Assembly (NCBI GenBank): GCA_900766865.1
Contig: CAAFXA010000300.1
Span: forward strand, 1-12,808
DNA from: an uncultured Akkermansia sp.
GTDB lineage: Bacteria; Verrucomicrobiota; Verrucomicrobiia; Verrucomicrobiales; Akkermansiaceae
DNA: 12,808 nucleotides
Reading direction: 5' to 3'
Part shown: positions 5,984 through 12,808 of the stretch, piece after piece
Layout: every line of letters begins with the position of its first letter
Position numbering within the stretch: position 1 is the first letter of the stretch
Translations under genes and position numbers: made by a program
The notes under the pieces: model-generated
What the model saw: only the letters and a program-made list of their open reading frames with translations
Told to the model about the DNA's origin: nothing
The model's database searches: none

Positions 5984-6661
5984 TCACACCATACCGCTGC
6001 GCTCGGCATATTCCAGAGCCAGATTCCCGGCGAATGTCCAGGCGGAGGCCTCACCTCCCTCGCGCAGGTATCTTTCGTGTTCCCAGGGAAGCAGAGTGTC
6101 GTCGCAATCGCCATTCAGCTGCATCTCACGCCAGCGGTACTCGTTAAAGACATCCTCCACTACAGCTTTTTGCTCCGGCGTGAGCAGTGCCAGCCTATCG
6201 GCCTGATACGTCGGGTCATTTAAATGGTGCGACAAGCAGAAGAATATACTGTCACAGCACATATAATCCGGGCGCAGAAGGTACTGGCTGAGGTAGGCCG
6301 GCAGCAGATAGCAAAATGCAGCAGGCGGCACAAAATGCAAGGCATCCTCGCAGGCATGCAGCAGCTGCGGAGACAGGCTGCGCCAATCTGTTCTCGGTGT
6401 GGTATCTGTTCGGTTTATATAATCCACCACCTGCGGCGCACACCAGGCATCCTCTGCCAGACCACCCCTCAGCAGAGAAAGACCAGGCGGACACACTTGT
6501 CCGGCAAAAGCCCCTTCCAATCGCTCCTGCAGAGCCGCCTGACGCGAACAAAGCTCCCCAGCCGGACATTCTGCCAGGCGAACCTCTGCCTGACGAAGCC
6601 AGCTGGACAGTCTTTCCTGATGGGCTGCCAGCGCAGCCTCTTCTGAAGGGGTAAGTTTCAT
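5984..6661 (-). CDS. DUF6714-like protein of unknown function (225 aa)
   Basis: A soluble protein with no signal peptide or membrane span. The order of motifs recalls the DUF6714 family: an AFAGQ...P segment (51-59), a central D-AW...VVDYI (71-82), then LHFVPPAAFCYLLPAYL (108-124), and a C-terminal helical stretch with LTPEQKAVVEDVF (160-172). It holds eight cysteines, with CC at 135-136. The family assignment is from memory and moderate. The ATG at 6661 immediately follows the T-tract of the folD terminator; a GTG at 6676 lies inside the terminator stem and adds five residues. No Shine-Dalgarno sequence and no promoter were found, so expression may depend on terminator read-through. The stop faces the folP stop across 5 nt. 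Confidence 0.72.
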   Translation of the reverse strand: MKLTPSEEAALAAHQERLSSWLRQAEVRLAECPAGELCSRQAALQERLEGAFAGQVCPPGLSLLRGGLAEDAWCAPQVVDYINRTDTTPRTDWRSLSPQLLHACEDALHFVPPAAFCYLLPAYLSQYLLRPDYMCCDSIFFCLSHHLNDPTYQADRLALLTPEQKAVVEDVFNEYRWREMQLNGDCDDTLLPWEHERYLREGGEASAWTFAGNLALEYAERSGMV

Positions 6662-6697
6662 AAAGAAAAGAGCCACTTGCCCATTGGAACAAGTGGC
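6662..6697 (-). terminator. Rho-independent terminator after folD
   Basis: On the minus strand a perfect 8-bp stem, GCCACTTG (6690-6697) with CAAGTGGC (6672-6679), and a 10-nt loop are followed directly by TCTTTTCTTT (6662-6671). It starts 13 nt after the folD stop and ends at the ATG of the next gene. Confidence 0.75.
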
Positions 6698-6710
6698 CCG
6701 GGAAAATACC

Positions 6711-7589
6711 TCAGCGAGTCAGCTGCCTGCATGCTTTCACCGTATTGGCCATCAGCATAGCTATGGTCATGGGGCCTACCCCACCGGGAACTGGAGTGAT
6801 GGCAGAGCACTTGTCCTTCACGGCCTCGAAGTCCACATCGCCCACAATGCGATAACCGCGCGGGCGTGTAGCGTCCGGAATGCGGTTGATGCCCACATCG
6901 ATAACAACGGCACCATCCTTCACATAGTCTGCCTTCACCATCTCGGGACGCCCCACAGCAGCCACAATGATATCTGCCGTGCGGCACACCGCAGGCAAAT
7001 CAGCCGTGCGGGAGTGCGCAATAGTTACCGTGGCATTGGCTTTCTTGCTAACAAGCAGGTTGGCCATAGGCTTACCCACAATGAGGCTGCGGCCTATGAC
7101 AACAGCATGCTTGCCGTCCGTGGGGATACCATAGGCCTTCAGCAGCTCCATGCAACCCAGCGGCGTGCAGGGCACAAAACCTTCCTCGTCCTCCAGCACC
7201 AGTTTTGCCACATTGGCGGGATGGAAACCATCCACGTCCTTGCGCGGGTCGATATTGAGAATAACAGCTTCCTCATCGATGTGAGGTGGGGGCGGGCTCT
7301 GAACAAGAATGCCATGGATATGGTCGTCCGCATTGAGCTTGTGAATGAGCTCCACCAGCTGCTCCTGTGTGGTGTCTGCAGGCAGCTCCCACTTCTGGGA
7401 ATAGAGGCCCAGCTCCTCACAGGCACGCACCTTGGAACCTACATAAACCTGAGAAGCCGGATCTTCACCCACCAGCACCACGGCCAGACCAGGTGTTTTA
7501 CCCTGTGCCTTAAGTTCTGCAATCTCTGCGGCAAGACCCTCGCGAATCTTTGCGGCTACGACTTTACCATCAATGAGCGTTGTAGACAT
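6711..7589 (-). CDS. folD: Bifunctional methylenetetrahydrofolate dehydrogenase / methenyltetrahydrofolate cyclohydrolase
   Basis: FolD interconverts 5,10-methylene-, 5,10-methenyl- and 10-formyl-tetrahydrofolate with NADP, supplying one-carbon units for purines and formyl-Met; it is a cytosolic dimer. In the 292-aa chain the active-site Tyr49 and Lys53 lie in [16 protein letters not shown] (46-61), Gln97 in GILVQ (93-97), and Asp120 in [12 protein letters not shown] (115-126). PCTPLG (140-145), the Rossmann segment [13 protein letters not shown] (164-176), TVTIAHSRT (187-195) and [11 protein letters not shown] (265-275) follow. The usual LPLP after Gln97 is replaced by SPPPPHID. The ATG at 7589 is used; the TTG two codons earlier is not needed. 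It lies 11 nt after the acyltransferase stop and so is part of the secretin transcript, and a terminator follows it. Confidence 0.95.
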   Translation of the reverse strand: MSTTLIDGKVVAAKIREGLAAEIAELKAQGKTPGLAVVLVGEDPASQVYVGSKVRACEELGLYSQKWELPADTTQEQLVELIHKLNADDHIHGILVQSPPPPHIDEEAVILNIDPRKDVDGFHPANVAKLVLEDEEGFVPCTPLGCMELLKAYGIPTDGKHAVVIGRSLIVGKPMANLLVSKKANATVTIAHSRTADLPAVCRTADIIVAAVGRPEMVKADYVKDGAVVIDVGINRIPDATRPRGYRIVGDVDFEAVKDKCSAITPVPGGVGPMTIAMLMANTVKACRQLTR

Positions 7590-7600
7590 ATCCAAAAGCT

Positions 7601-8281
7601 TTATTGTTCAATTTCGAGGGGGCCGAAGTCCGGGCGCCCGTGGGCCAGAGCCTCCTCCACCATACGGCAGTACTCGTCCTGCTGCTCATCGGTGATATCT
7701 TTAGGCACATAAATTTTCCTGCCCCAGGTAATAGTGACTCGGGAGAATGGCTTAGGAATACAGAAACCATCCCAAGCCTTGCCGATGCGCCAGCACGAAG
7801 AATAGTCGATGCACGCAGGTATAATGGGATAGCCACTCAGGGAAGCCAGACGCACCACACCGGGGCGGCACTTGTATATGGGGCCTTTGGGGCCATCCGG
7901 AGTAATGCACATGCAGCAGCCATCATCCAGCTCGCGCACCATATCGCGGAAACCGGCAGCACCTCGGCGATGGCTGGAGCCTCGAACTGTGCGCATTCCA
8001 TAATCATTGGCCACGGTGGTAAGCAACGCACCATCTTTACTGGCACTGGTGAGCATGCTCATGGGAAGCTTACCCTTCACCACATAGCGGTACACATGGC
8101 AGGGAGAAAACACGCGGTTGTGCCAAAGCGCAATAATGCACTGGTACTCACCCCAACGATCATCCGGGCCGTTAAGATTGACTATACGCTTGCGCAGTGT
8201 GGCACACACACCGGCCATAATGCACCAGAGAAGATGCCCGGCAGGTGCCGTCCACCATTTCTTTCTCAACTCATTGCCCAT
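7601..8281 (-). CDS. DUF374-type lysophospholipid acyltransferase family protein (226 aa)
   Basis: The chain follows the DUF374 branch of the LPLAT (acyl-lipid acyltransferase) superfamily: ALWHNRVF with the likely catalytic His54 (51-58), [11 protein letters not shown] (77-87), GMRTVRGSS (95-103), ITPDGPKGP (126-134), the [15 protein letters not shown] stretch (141-155) and [13 protein letters not shown] (175-187). The Asp of the classic HX4D box is absent, as in this branch. Such enzymes move fatty acyl chains onto lipids at the inner membrane; a lipid A late acylation or phospholipid role is likely, and I cannot choose. The N-terminus has one hydrophobic segment (about 15-28). The start has a good Shine-Dalgarno sequence, AGGAG, 9 nt upstream of the ATG, rare in this window. 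It sits 25 nt after the AsmA-like gene and 11 nt before folD. Confidence 0.86.
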   Translation of the reverse strand: MGNELRKKWWTAPAGHLLWCIMAGVCATLRKRIVNLNGPDDRWGEYQCIIALWHNRVFSPCHVYRYVVKGKLPMSMLTSASKDGALLTTVANDYGMRTVRGSSHRRGAAGFRDMVRELDDGCCMCITPDGPKGPIYKCRPGVVRLASLSGYPIIPACIDYSSCWRIGKAWDGFCIPKPFSRVTITWGRKIYVPKDITDEQQDEYCRMVEEALAHGRPDFGPLEIEQ

Positions 8282-8306
8282 ATCAATTGTCTCCTGTCAC
8301 TCTGGG

Positions 8307-10067
8307 TTATGGAAATATCGAAGTATTCACAGGTACCGTCAAGTCGCCGGGCGTATCGCCAAAGGGATTCTCGAAGGGATTTGTGGGTTTCTTCGGCTCA
8401 AAGGGATTGCCGCTATTGGCCGGCACAGTCGGCTTTTTTTCATCAGACGGCTGGGCTGCTCCATCATTCGCAGCGGTCGGGGCTTCAGCATCCCCCAGCA
8501 GATGCTCGCTGAGGGAATCCACATCGATGCGATCGAACGGAGTCCGAGCCGGTCTGGTTGCACGCTCAGATTCAGCTGCGCGTTCGAGCTCTTCGCTATT
8601 GTCGGCAGGAGCATTGCCATAGCCGGAAAGCGTAGTACCCATCCAGGCCAGCACCCCATCTTCCCGGAATATGGGGTCTGCCTTGCCATCCGGATACTCC
8701 ACATGCGTCAAAGCAGCCGGGATGCCGTACTCCAGATTACCGGTAAGCTCGTTGGCTGCATTGATTGTCAGAATACCGCGCAACGTAAGGAAATCGGCCT
8801 CGCAGAGTTCCTCTCCTGCAAACGAAATGCTCAGAGAATCATCCTTATTCTCCAGGGTGACACGCCCCTGCTTAATGGTCGGAGGCATGTAGGCACCTCG
8901 CTTGGCGGGCTCAATGTGCTCCACTATGGCCAGCATAGCCGGCAACGATGTGAGACGGATATTTTTGAGGGAGAAAAGGCCATTGAAACGAGGACGCTCG
9001 GTTGTGATGGGAAGGCTAACCGTAGCGACAGGCTTCCTGGAACCTGTAGCATATGCACGAGTTGTGGCAAGGAAGACATGAGAGAAACGATCTGCAGTAA
9101 ACTCGTTAAAGTTCATATTGTCAGAGTCGACAAGCAGCGGGGAATCAAGTGAAGAGCCCTGAGAAAACTCACCACATATCAGCATGTAGGAACCAGGCTG
9201 CTGGCCGTTTTCCCGCACAATATCGGTTGTCATTCTCATCCGTATATTGGATATTGCCGTGGGAGAAATCTGCACCTTACCATCCAGCAATTCCATGGGT
9301 TTCCAGCCGCGCATCAGAACCCGGCCACCATTCAGAATCAACACACGGGCCGCCTTGGAATTAGCGGGCGAGTACAAATAGGCAGAACTATGTTCCACAG
9401 CCAGGGGGGCAGTCTCGCCACCGCCGGTACGGAAGCAGAAATCTTCACACTCCATCCGCGTTATATCCCAGAGTTCCTCCCCCTGCCAACAGGGAATTTC
9501 GAGTTTCTGTACGCCCTCCCGCAACGTCACACGGGCCTGAGCGACTTTTAACGCATCCATCTTCAGCAAGCCGGTAAAGAAAGACGATGTTGCAAGCTCA
9601 CCGCTCAACTCACTAAACTCGGCATGCTCCACCATGCTATCCTCGGCGAAGTCCGCTACCACGCTATCCAGACGCAGTGTAAATCCATCCAGACGAGCAC
9701 CGGAAAAACGCACACTCTGCGCGCCCAAGGCATAGCAAAGTTTGTCCTCGGCCTGCTTAAAATAGGAATCGGTGGACATGACAGCCACCCGCCATGCAAA
9801 AGCTGCTATCAGGATTGCTACAAGAAGCAGCCCCCCCAGCAGAGAGAAAACAAAGCTACGACGCGAGCGGCGCTGTTTTTCTTCATTCGTAACCAAACGC
9901 CGACGCTTCTTTACCACACGAATGGCTCTCGTGCCATCCGGTCGCAACACAACCTCGCGCGATTTCACGCGCGAGGGTGCATCTTCGTTTAGCTGGTTAA
10001 TAATACTGCGAACCTGAGATTCGCGGTCTTCACGGCTTGTATATTTATCGTCCTGGCTCTGTCCCAT
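8307..10067 (-). CDS. AsmA-like single-span inner-membrane protein with periplasmic domain (586 aa)
   Basis: Residues 1-70 are cytosolic and very basic (KKRRR at 53-57, RRSRR at 66-70). A single membrane span follows at about 71-97, then a large periplasmic part. Residues 100-180 (the ALGAQSVRFSGARLDGFTL stretch, then FFTGLLKMDALKVAQARV) have the pattern of AsmA/TamB-type proteins, beta-rich groove proteins linked to lipid or outer-membrane transport. Residues about 490-586 are low-complexity and rich in Pro, Asn and Asp, with three NPF triplets (554, 563 and 567). The AsmA assignment is by pattern and only moderate; a pilus-assembly accessory role is the main alternative, given the gene lies 10 nt after the secretin stop. 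The ATG at 10067 has no clear Shine-Dalgarno sequence, so coupling to the secretin is likely. Confidence 0.75.
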   Translation of the reverse strand: MGQSQDDKYTSREDRESQVRSIINQLNEDAPSRVKSREVVLRPDGTRAIRVVKKRRRLVTNEEKQRRSRRSFVFSLLGGLLLVAILIAAFAWRVAVMSTDSYFKQAEDKLCYALGAQSVRFSGARLDGFTLRLDSVVADFAEDSMVEHAEFSELSGELATSSFFTGLLKMDALKVAQARVTLREGVQKLEIPCWQGEELWDITRMECEDFCFRTGGGETAPLAVEHSSAYLYSPANSKAARVLILNGGRVLMRGWKPMELLDGKVQISPTAISNIRMRMTTDIVRENGQQPGSYMLICGEFSQGSSLDSPLLVDSDNMNFNEFTADRFSHVFLATTRAYATGSRKPVATVSLPITTERPRFNGLFSLKNIRLTSLPAMLAIVEHIEPAKRGAYMPPTIKQGRVTLENKDDSLSISFAGEELCEADFLTLRGILTINAANELTGNLEYGIPAALTHVEYPDGKADPIFREDGVLAWMGTTLSGYGNAPADNSEELERAAESERATRPARTPFDRIDVDSLSEHLLGDAEAPTAANDGAAQPSDEKKPTVPANSGNPFEPKKPTNPFENPFGDTPGDLTVPVNTSIFP

Positions 10068-10077
10068 GCTGTTTTAT

Positions 10078-12567
10078 TCAGTAATTTTGGGTTGCCATAG
10101 AGGGGTGCTCTCCTGTAGCTACGTCGCGGCCCGTCGGGTCCACAACATCCACCTTGGCAAAATAGATGAGTGCCTTACGCTTCTTCTGCTCACCTTCCGA
10201 GCGGAACAAGCGCCCCACGAGCGGCAAATCGCCCAGAACCGGCACCTTATCCTCATAACGAACAACACTGGCTTCCTTCAAGCCACCCATCACAATAACG
10301 GTACCGGGAACAACTGTAAGCTTTGTATTCTCGACGTAGCGCTTAATCATGGGCTGCAGAATATAGTTGGGAGAAAGACGAAGCTTCACAATCTCCTCAT
10401 TGGCAGACCACAGAACGCTATCAATGGGGGTACCCCAGTTCACAAAGCCCTCAAACTCGTTTGTGGTGGTCGTGAGAGCCAGCGTGACGAAACGGCCGTT
10501 TTCCGATATCTCTGCATTGTGCACCTGCAGAATGGTGCCAATACCGCCAATACCATCTTCCGACATACCGAAGCGCACAAAATCTGTGGGATTTGCACCT
10601 ACAGCAGCAGAAGAACCACTGGCCATGGGGTTATTATTATTGTTGTTATTAAAACCATTCAGCGATGCTGTCTGCGGGGCCTCCCAGGTCTCCGGGAAGA
10701 ACATTTCCCGCACATTGGCAAACACCACCTGCTCCTCTGCACCCGGGCTGAAAATAAGGCGAGGATTATGCAGGATGTCCACTCCTTTCTTCTGGGAAAG
10801 GCCGCGCATGATAAGGGTTACATCCACAGCATTCCAGACACCGCGCACGCCGAAAATACCGGGAGCAAGGGCTGTGGAGGAGCCCGTAAAATCAGACACA
10901 GAGCCAGTGTTAATCAGGTTATCCATAGCAGTACCGGCAGCAGATACTACCTGCTTACCACTACGCAGTCCCCCCGTCACGAGGGTTCCCCCCTGCTCGT
11001 GCTGAACTTTCGGATTTCCCTCGAACATGGGCAAACCTGTTGCACCGGATGCTATCTGGGAACCTCCCATTACCTCATGGTTGCCGCCAACGTTTACATT
11101 GAACATCCAGTCAAAACCCAGTTCCTCCAGATCGTCCTCTGACACCTCCATGGCAATCACATTGAGCACAACCTGTCGGGACTCTTCCAGCGGGATATTG
11201 AGCAGCTCCTCAATTTCTGCCAGATTGTGGGACGTGTTGCGCACGGTAAGGCGGCGCGTGGAAGCAGAATAACGAGCAGTAGCCCCCTCTGGGAAGGAAA
11301 TTCCCATTTCCTTGAGCATCTTTACAGGATTCACGCGGCGAATAGCCATACGGCCACCGGGTTCCGGTTCATCAAAACTATCAGCCTCCAGTTCCTCTTC
11401 TTCCTTCTCCTCCATGGCAGTGGGGTCAAAGAAATGAGGCGGCACATTGAAGGTACGATCCATCAGCGGACCGAAATCGCGCCCGGAATAGGACAGTTCC
11501 ACGCCGGTGGTAGTATAGTAGTAACTGATACCCAGCTGATTCGCCAGAATATCCAGCAGCTCCTTCACAGACACAGCAGCCAGATTCAGGCGCACCGTCT
11601 GCTCCATGAGCTTCTTGTAGGAATCCGAATTCGGATTGCCGAAATTCGTTGTCAGATTGATACTCCGGCCGGAGGCATTGCTGGCAGTATCAAAGCGCTT
11701 AATCTGATTCTGCAGAACATCCACCACATCCTTTATCGTTGCCTCATCAAAGGAAATGTGCTCCAGCACCATCTCAGACAAGCGTCGTGCAAAATCACTC
11801 TGAAGCTCAGCATCCACGGCTGCGACAAAATCCTCACCCTCTGCCAGGTCTTTGGGCGCGCCGCCAGTGACGGATTCCTCCCACTGCTTGTCCACATCAG
11901 CCAGCATATTGGCACGAGCGGCATTGCGAGCAGTCTCGTAGTAAGTCATCTTGTGACGGCGAGCCAGCTCCTGCCCCTGTCGCGCAGCAGAGTTGTATGG
12001 GTCAATTTTGATGATGGTCGCAAATGTCTCGATAGCTTCGTCGAACTTGGCGAGGTCAATCTGAGCATAACCCAGCTCCAGCAGACGATTCACCTCGGCC
12101 ACATCGCCCACATGCTGCGGGGAGAGTGCCGGATTGTGACGCATCGGATCCTTGGTATGCAACAATTCCACCTCGGCTCGCTTATTTCCCGGAGCCAACT
12201 GCAACGCTTCCTGAAGGAATTCTACAGCCTCCTCGTAACGGCCAACGGTGCGGTAATCAATAGCGCGGGCTATCAGTGCATCAGAAAGACTCAGCTTTAC
12301 AAACTCCACAAATCGCTTATCCGCAGGAGCATCGGACTTAGGCATCGTATAGAGAGCACTGCGATAGTGCTCCACGGCCTGCGTATAACGACCGGCCTTA
12401 TAGGCATTACGAGCCTCCTGCACAAGCTGGCGAGCATCTCGGGAAGCCATCTCGCGGCGAGCCGCCTCCGCGCGGTCTGCCTGCTGAGCAGTAACACAGG
12501 GCGCCAGAGAGATTGTCCCCATGGCGATAAGAGAGAAAATTGCAGTACGAGAAAATGGTCTCATCAT
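10078..12567 (-). CDS. TPR-containing secretin, type IV pilus/PilQ-like outer-membrane channel (Amuc_1098-like)
   Basis: Secretins form the multimeric outer-membrane gate of type II/III secretion and type IV pili. The 829-aa chain has a signal peptide (1-27, cleavage after VTA), three TPR-like repeats (about 52-76, 99-126 and 161-192), a KxxDVVDVLQ-type N-domain segment (267-289) and a second one (325-360), and an acidic Glu run (386-394). A pre-secretin strand-helix unit (430-456) leads to the C-terminal secretin domain (466-805), with the hallmark VPVLGDLPLVGRLF at 775-788. A run of seven Asn (640-646) lies in a loop. The TPR-plus-secretin layout matches, from memory, the Akkermansia Amuc_1098 pilus family. 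The ATG at 12567 is chosen for its signal peptide and the promoter position; an ATG at 12585 adds six residues. It heads the operon; no pilM/N/O genes are in view. Confidence 0.9.
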   Translation of the reverse strand: MMRPFSRTAIFSLIAMGTISLAPCVTAQQADRAEAARREMASRDARQLVQEARNAYKAGRYTQAVEHYRSALYTMPKSDAPADKRFVEFVKLSLSDALIARAIDYRTVGRYEEAVEFLQEALQLAPGNKRAEVELLHTKDPMRHNPALSPQHVGDVAEVNRLLELGYAQIDLAKFDEAIETFATIIKIDPYNSAARQGQELARRHKMTYYETARNAARANMLADVDKQWEESVTGGAPKDLAEGEDFVAAVDAELQSDFARRLSEMVLEHISFDEATIKDVVDVLQNQIKRFDTASNASGRSINLTTNFGNPNSDSYKKLMEQTVRLNLAAVSVKELLDILANQLGISYYYTTTGVELSYSGRDFGPLMDRTFNVPPHFFDPTAMEEKEEEELEADSFDEPEPGGRMAIRRVNPVKMLKEMGISFPEGATARYSASTRRLTVRNTSHNLAEIEELLNIPLEESRQVVLNVIAMEVSEDDLEELGFDWMFNVNVGGNHEVMGGSQIASGATGLPMFEGNPKVQHEQGGTLVTGGLRSGKQVVSAAGTAMDNLINTGSVSDFTGSSTALAPGIFGVRGVWNAVDVTLIMRGLSQKKGVDILHNPRLIFSPGAEEQVVFANVREMFFPETWEAPQTASLNGFNNNNNNNPMASGSSAAVGANPTDFVRFGMSEDGIGGIGTILQVHNAEISENGRFVTLALTTTTNEFEGFVNWGTPIDSVLWSANEEIVKLRLSPNYILQPMIKRYVENTKLTVVPGTVIVMGGLKEASVVRYEDKVPVLGDLPLVGRLFRSEGEQKKRKALIYFAKVDVVDPTGRDVATGEHPSMATQNY
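10630..10650 (-). repeat. Trinucleotide run coding for seven asparagines in the secretin
   Basis: Seven consecutive AAT/AAC codons (plus strand TTA/TTG-like triplets) code for an Asn tract in a secretin-domain loop, flanked by Gly-Phe and Pro-Met. Such runs can change length by slippage in whole codons. Confidence 0.7.
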
Positions 12568-12580
12568 GGTAAGTGCATAC

Positions 12581-12609
12581 ATCATACCAAATCGTCACGC
12601 TAAAGTCAC
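12581..12609 (-). promoter_or_regulatory. Possible promoter of the secretin operon
   Basis: On the minus strand, GTGACT (12604-12609), a 17-nt spacer and TATGAT (12581-12586) could form a sigma70 promoter, with transcription from about 12574 and a leader of only about 7 nt to the ATG at 12567. The -35 match is weak (4 of 6). The region 12630-12695 upstream is very T-rich on this strand, like an UP element or bent DNA. Confidence 0.4.
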
Positions 12610-12621
12610 TCACAAAGTGAG
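12609..12621. promoter_or_regulatory. Small inverted repeat touching the secretin -35 box
   Basis: CTCAC (12609-12613) and GTGAG (12617-12621) flank AAA and overlap the outer base of the putative -35 hexamer. With arms of 5 bp it is a weak operator candidate. Confidence 0.3.
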
Positions 12622-12748
12622 GCACAGTCAAAAAAAAGAAGACATTACTGAAAAAACACGAAAAAAATAAGTTATACACAACAGCATCTACATCATTCCG
12701 GGGACACATAGTCACCCGCCCCGCACCTTTGGCGCCACTTGCACCATA

Positions 12749-12808
12749 ATTGAGTAGGGGGCTTTCGCCCCCTCTCACACCACCGTACGTGCCATTTATG
12801 GCATACGG
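12749..12808 (-). mobile_element. 3' end of a group II intron (domains 5 and 6), truncated by the window edge
   Basis: Read on the minus strand from 12808, the DNA starts within domain 5: CCGTAT pairs with GTACGG (one G-U pair), the two-base AC bulge follows, and GCCA pairs with TGGC around a four-base loop TAAA (12783-12808). Domain 6 follows at 12752-12776: outer GAG/CTC, an A-T pair, a six-base GGGGGC/GCCCCC stem, a GAAA loop and an unpaired A at 12755 as branch point. The intron should end in AAT at 12749, 7 nt after the branch A, fitting the usual AY end. The ribozyme body and any reverse transcriptase/maturase would lie to the right of the window. The 3' exon is intergenic DNA ahead of the secretin gene. 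Confidence 0.8.

Noticed and set aside
6684..7712. Plus-strand open frame of 342 codons opposite folD
   Set aside because: Antisense to an intact folD with all active-site residues; no independent support.
11227..12603. Plus-strand open frame of 458 codons opposite the secretin N-terminal half
   Set aside because: Antisense shadow of the TPR and N-domain coding region; composition rich in His, Ile and Ser with no domain pattern.
12640..12695. T-rich minus-strand tract as a terminator of the intron or an upstream gene
   Set aside because: No GC-rich stem precedes the T-runs; more likely AT-rich promoter DNA.
12734..12742. GCCACTTGC shared with the folD terminator stem at 6672-6680
   Set aside because: Nine shared bases, no matching second arm at 12734, probably chance.
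12407..12778. Minus-strand frame of 123 codons running from the intron end into the secretin gene
   Set aside because: It crosses intron domain 6, the T-rich promoter region and the secretin signal peptide in another frame; not a plausible protein.

Overview
The window is chromosomal DNA from a Gram-negative bacterium, most likely a Verrucomicrobiota member close to Akkermansia. The grounds are indirect. It has lipopolysaccharide (KdsB) and outer-membrane (secretin) genes. It has a TPR-plus-secretin protein that resembles, from memory, the Amuc_1098 type IV pilus family. It has a one-domain AP2-like protein and several lineage-type small exported proteins. Clear Shine-Dalgarno sequences are rare. 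No database search was possible, so family names rest on motifs read by eye.

Layout from left to right: (1) 13-983, minus strand: two small exported proteins of unknown function joined by an ATGA overlap, with a strong sigma70-like promoter carrying a dyad across its -35 box. (2) 1265-1922: a plus-strand AP2-like protein whose 3' end overlaps that of a minus-strand exported protein by 26 bp. The latter has a near-consensus promoter that would give an almost leaderless mRNA and has a perfect 13-bp palindrome in its spacer. (3) 2001-5978, plus strand: a promoter followed by kdsB, uppS, an exported protein, an exported thioredoxin-fold protein and folP, packed as one envelope and folate operon. 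(4) 5984-12567, minus strand, read from right to left: secretin, AsmA-like membrane protein, DUF374 acyltransferase, folD, a rho-independent terminator, then a DUF6714-like gene whose ATG abuts the terminator T-tract. (5) 12749-12808, minus strand: domain 6 and most of domain 5 of a group II intron, whose body lies beyond the right edge.

The genes mostly concern envelope construction: CMP-Kdo for lipid A core, undecaprenyl diphosphate for peptidoglycan and O-antigen carriers, a lipid acyltransferase, a secretin and an AsmA-like protein. Two folate enzymes, FolP and FolD, sit in facing operons. The points most worth following are the intron end just upstream of the secretin operon, the operator-like dyads built into two promoters, the terminator fused to a start codon, and the pairing of a pilus-type secretin with an AsmA-like protein and a lipid acyltransferase. 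I found no CRISPR array, tRNA, rRNA, prophage or defence system.
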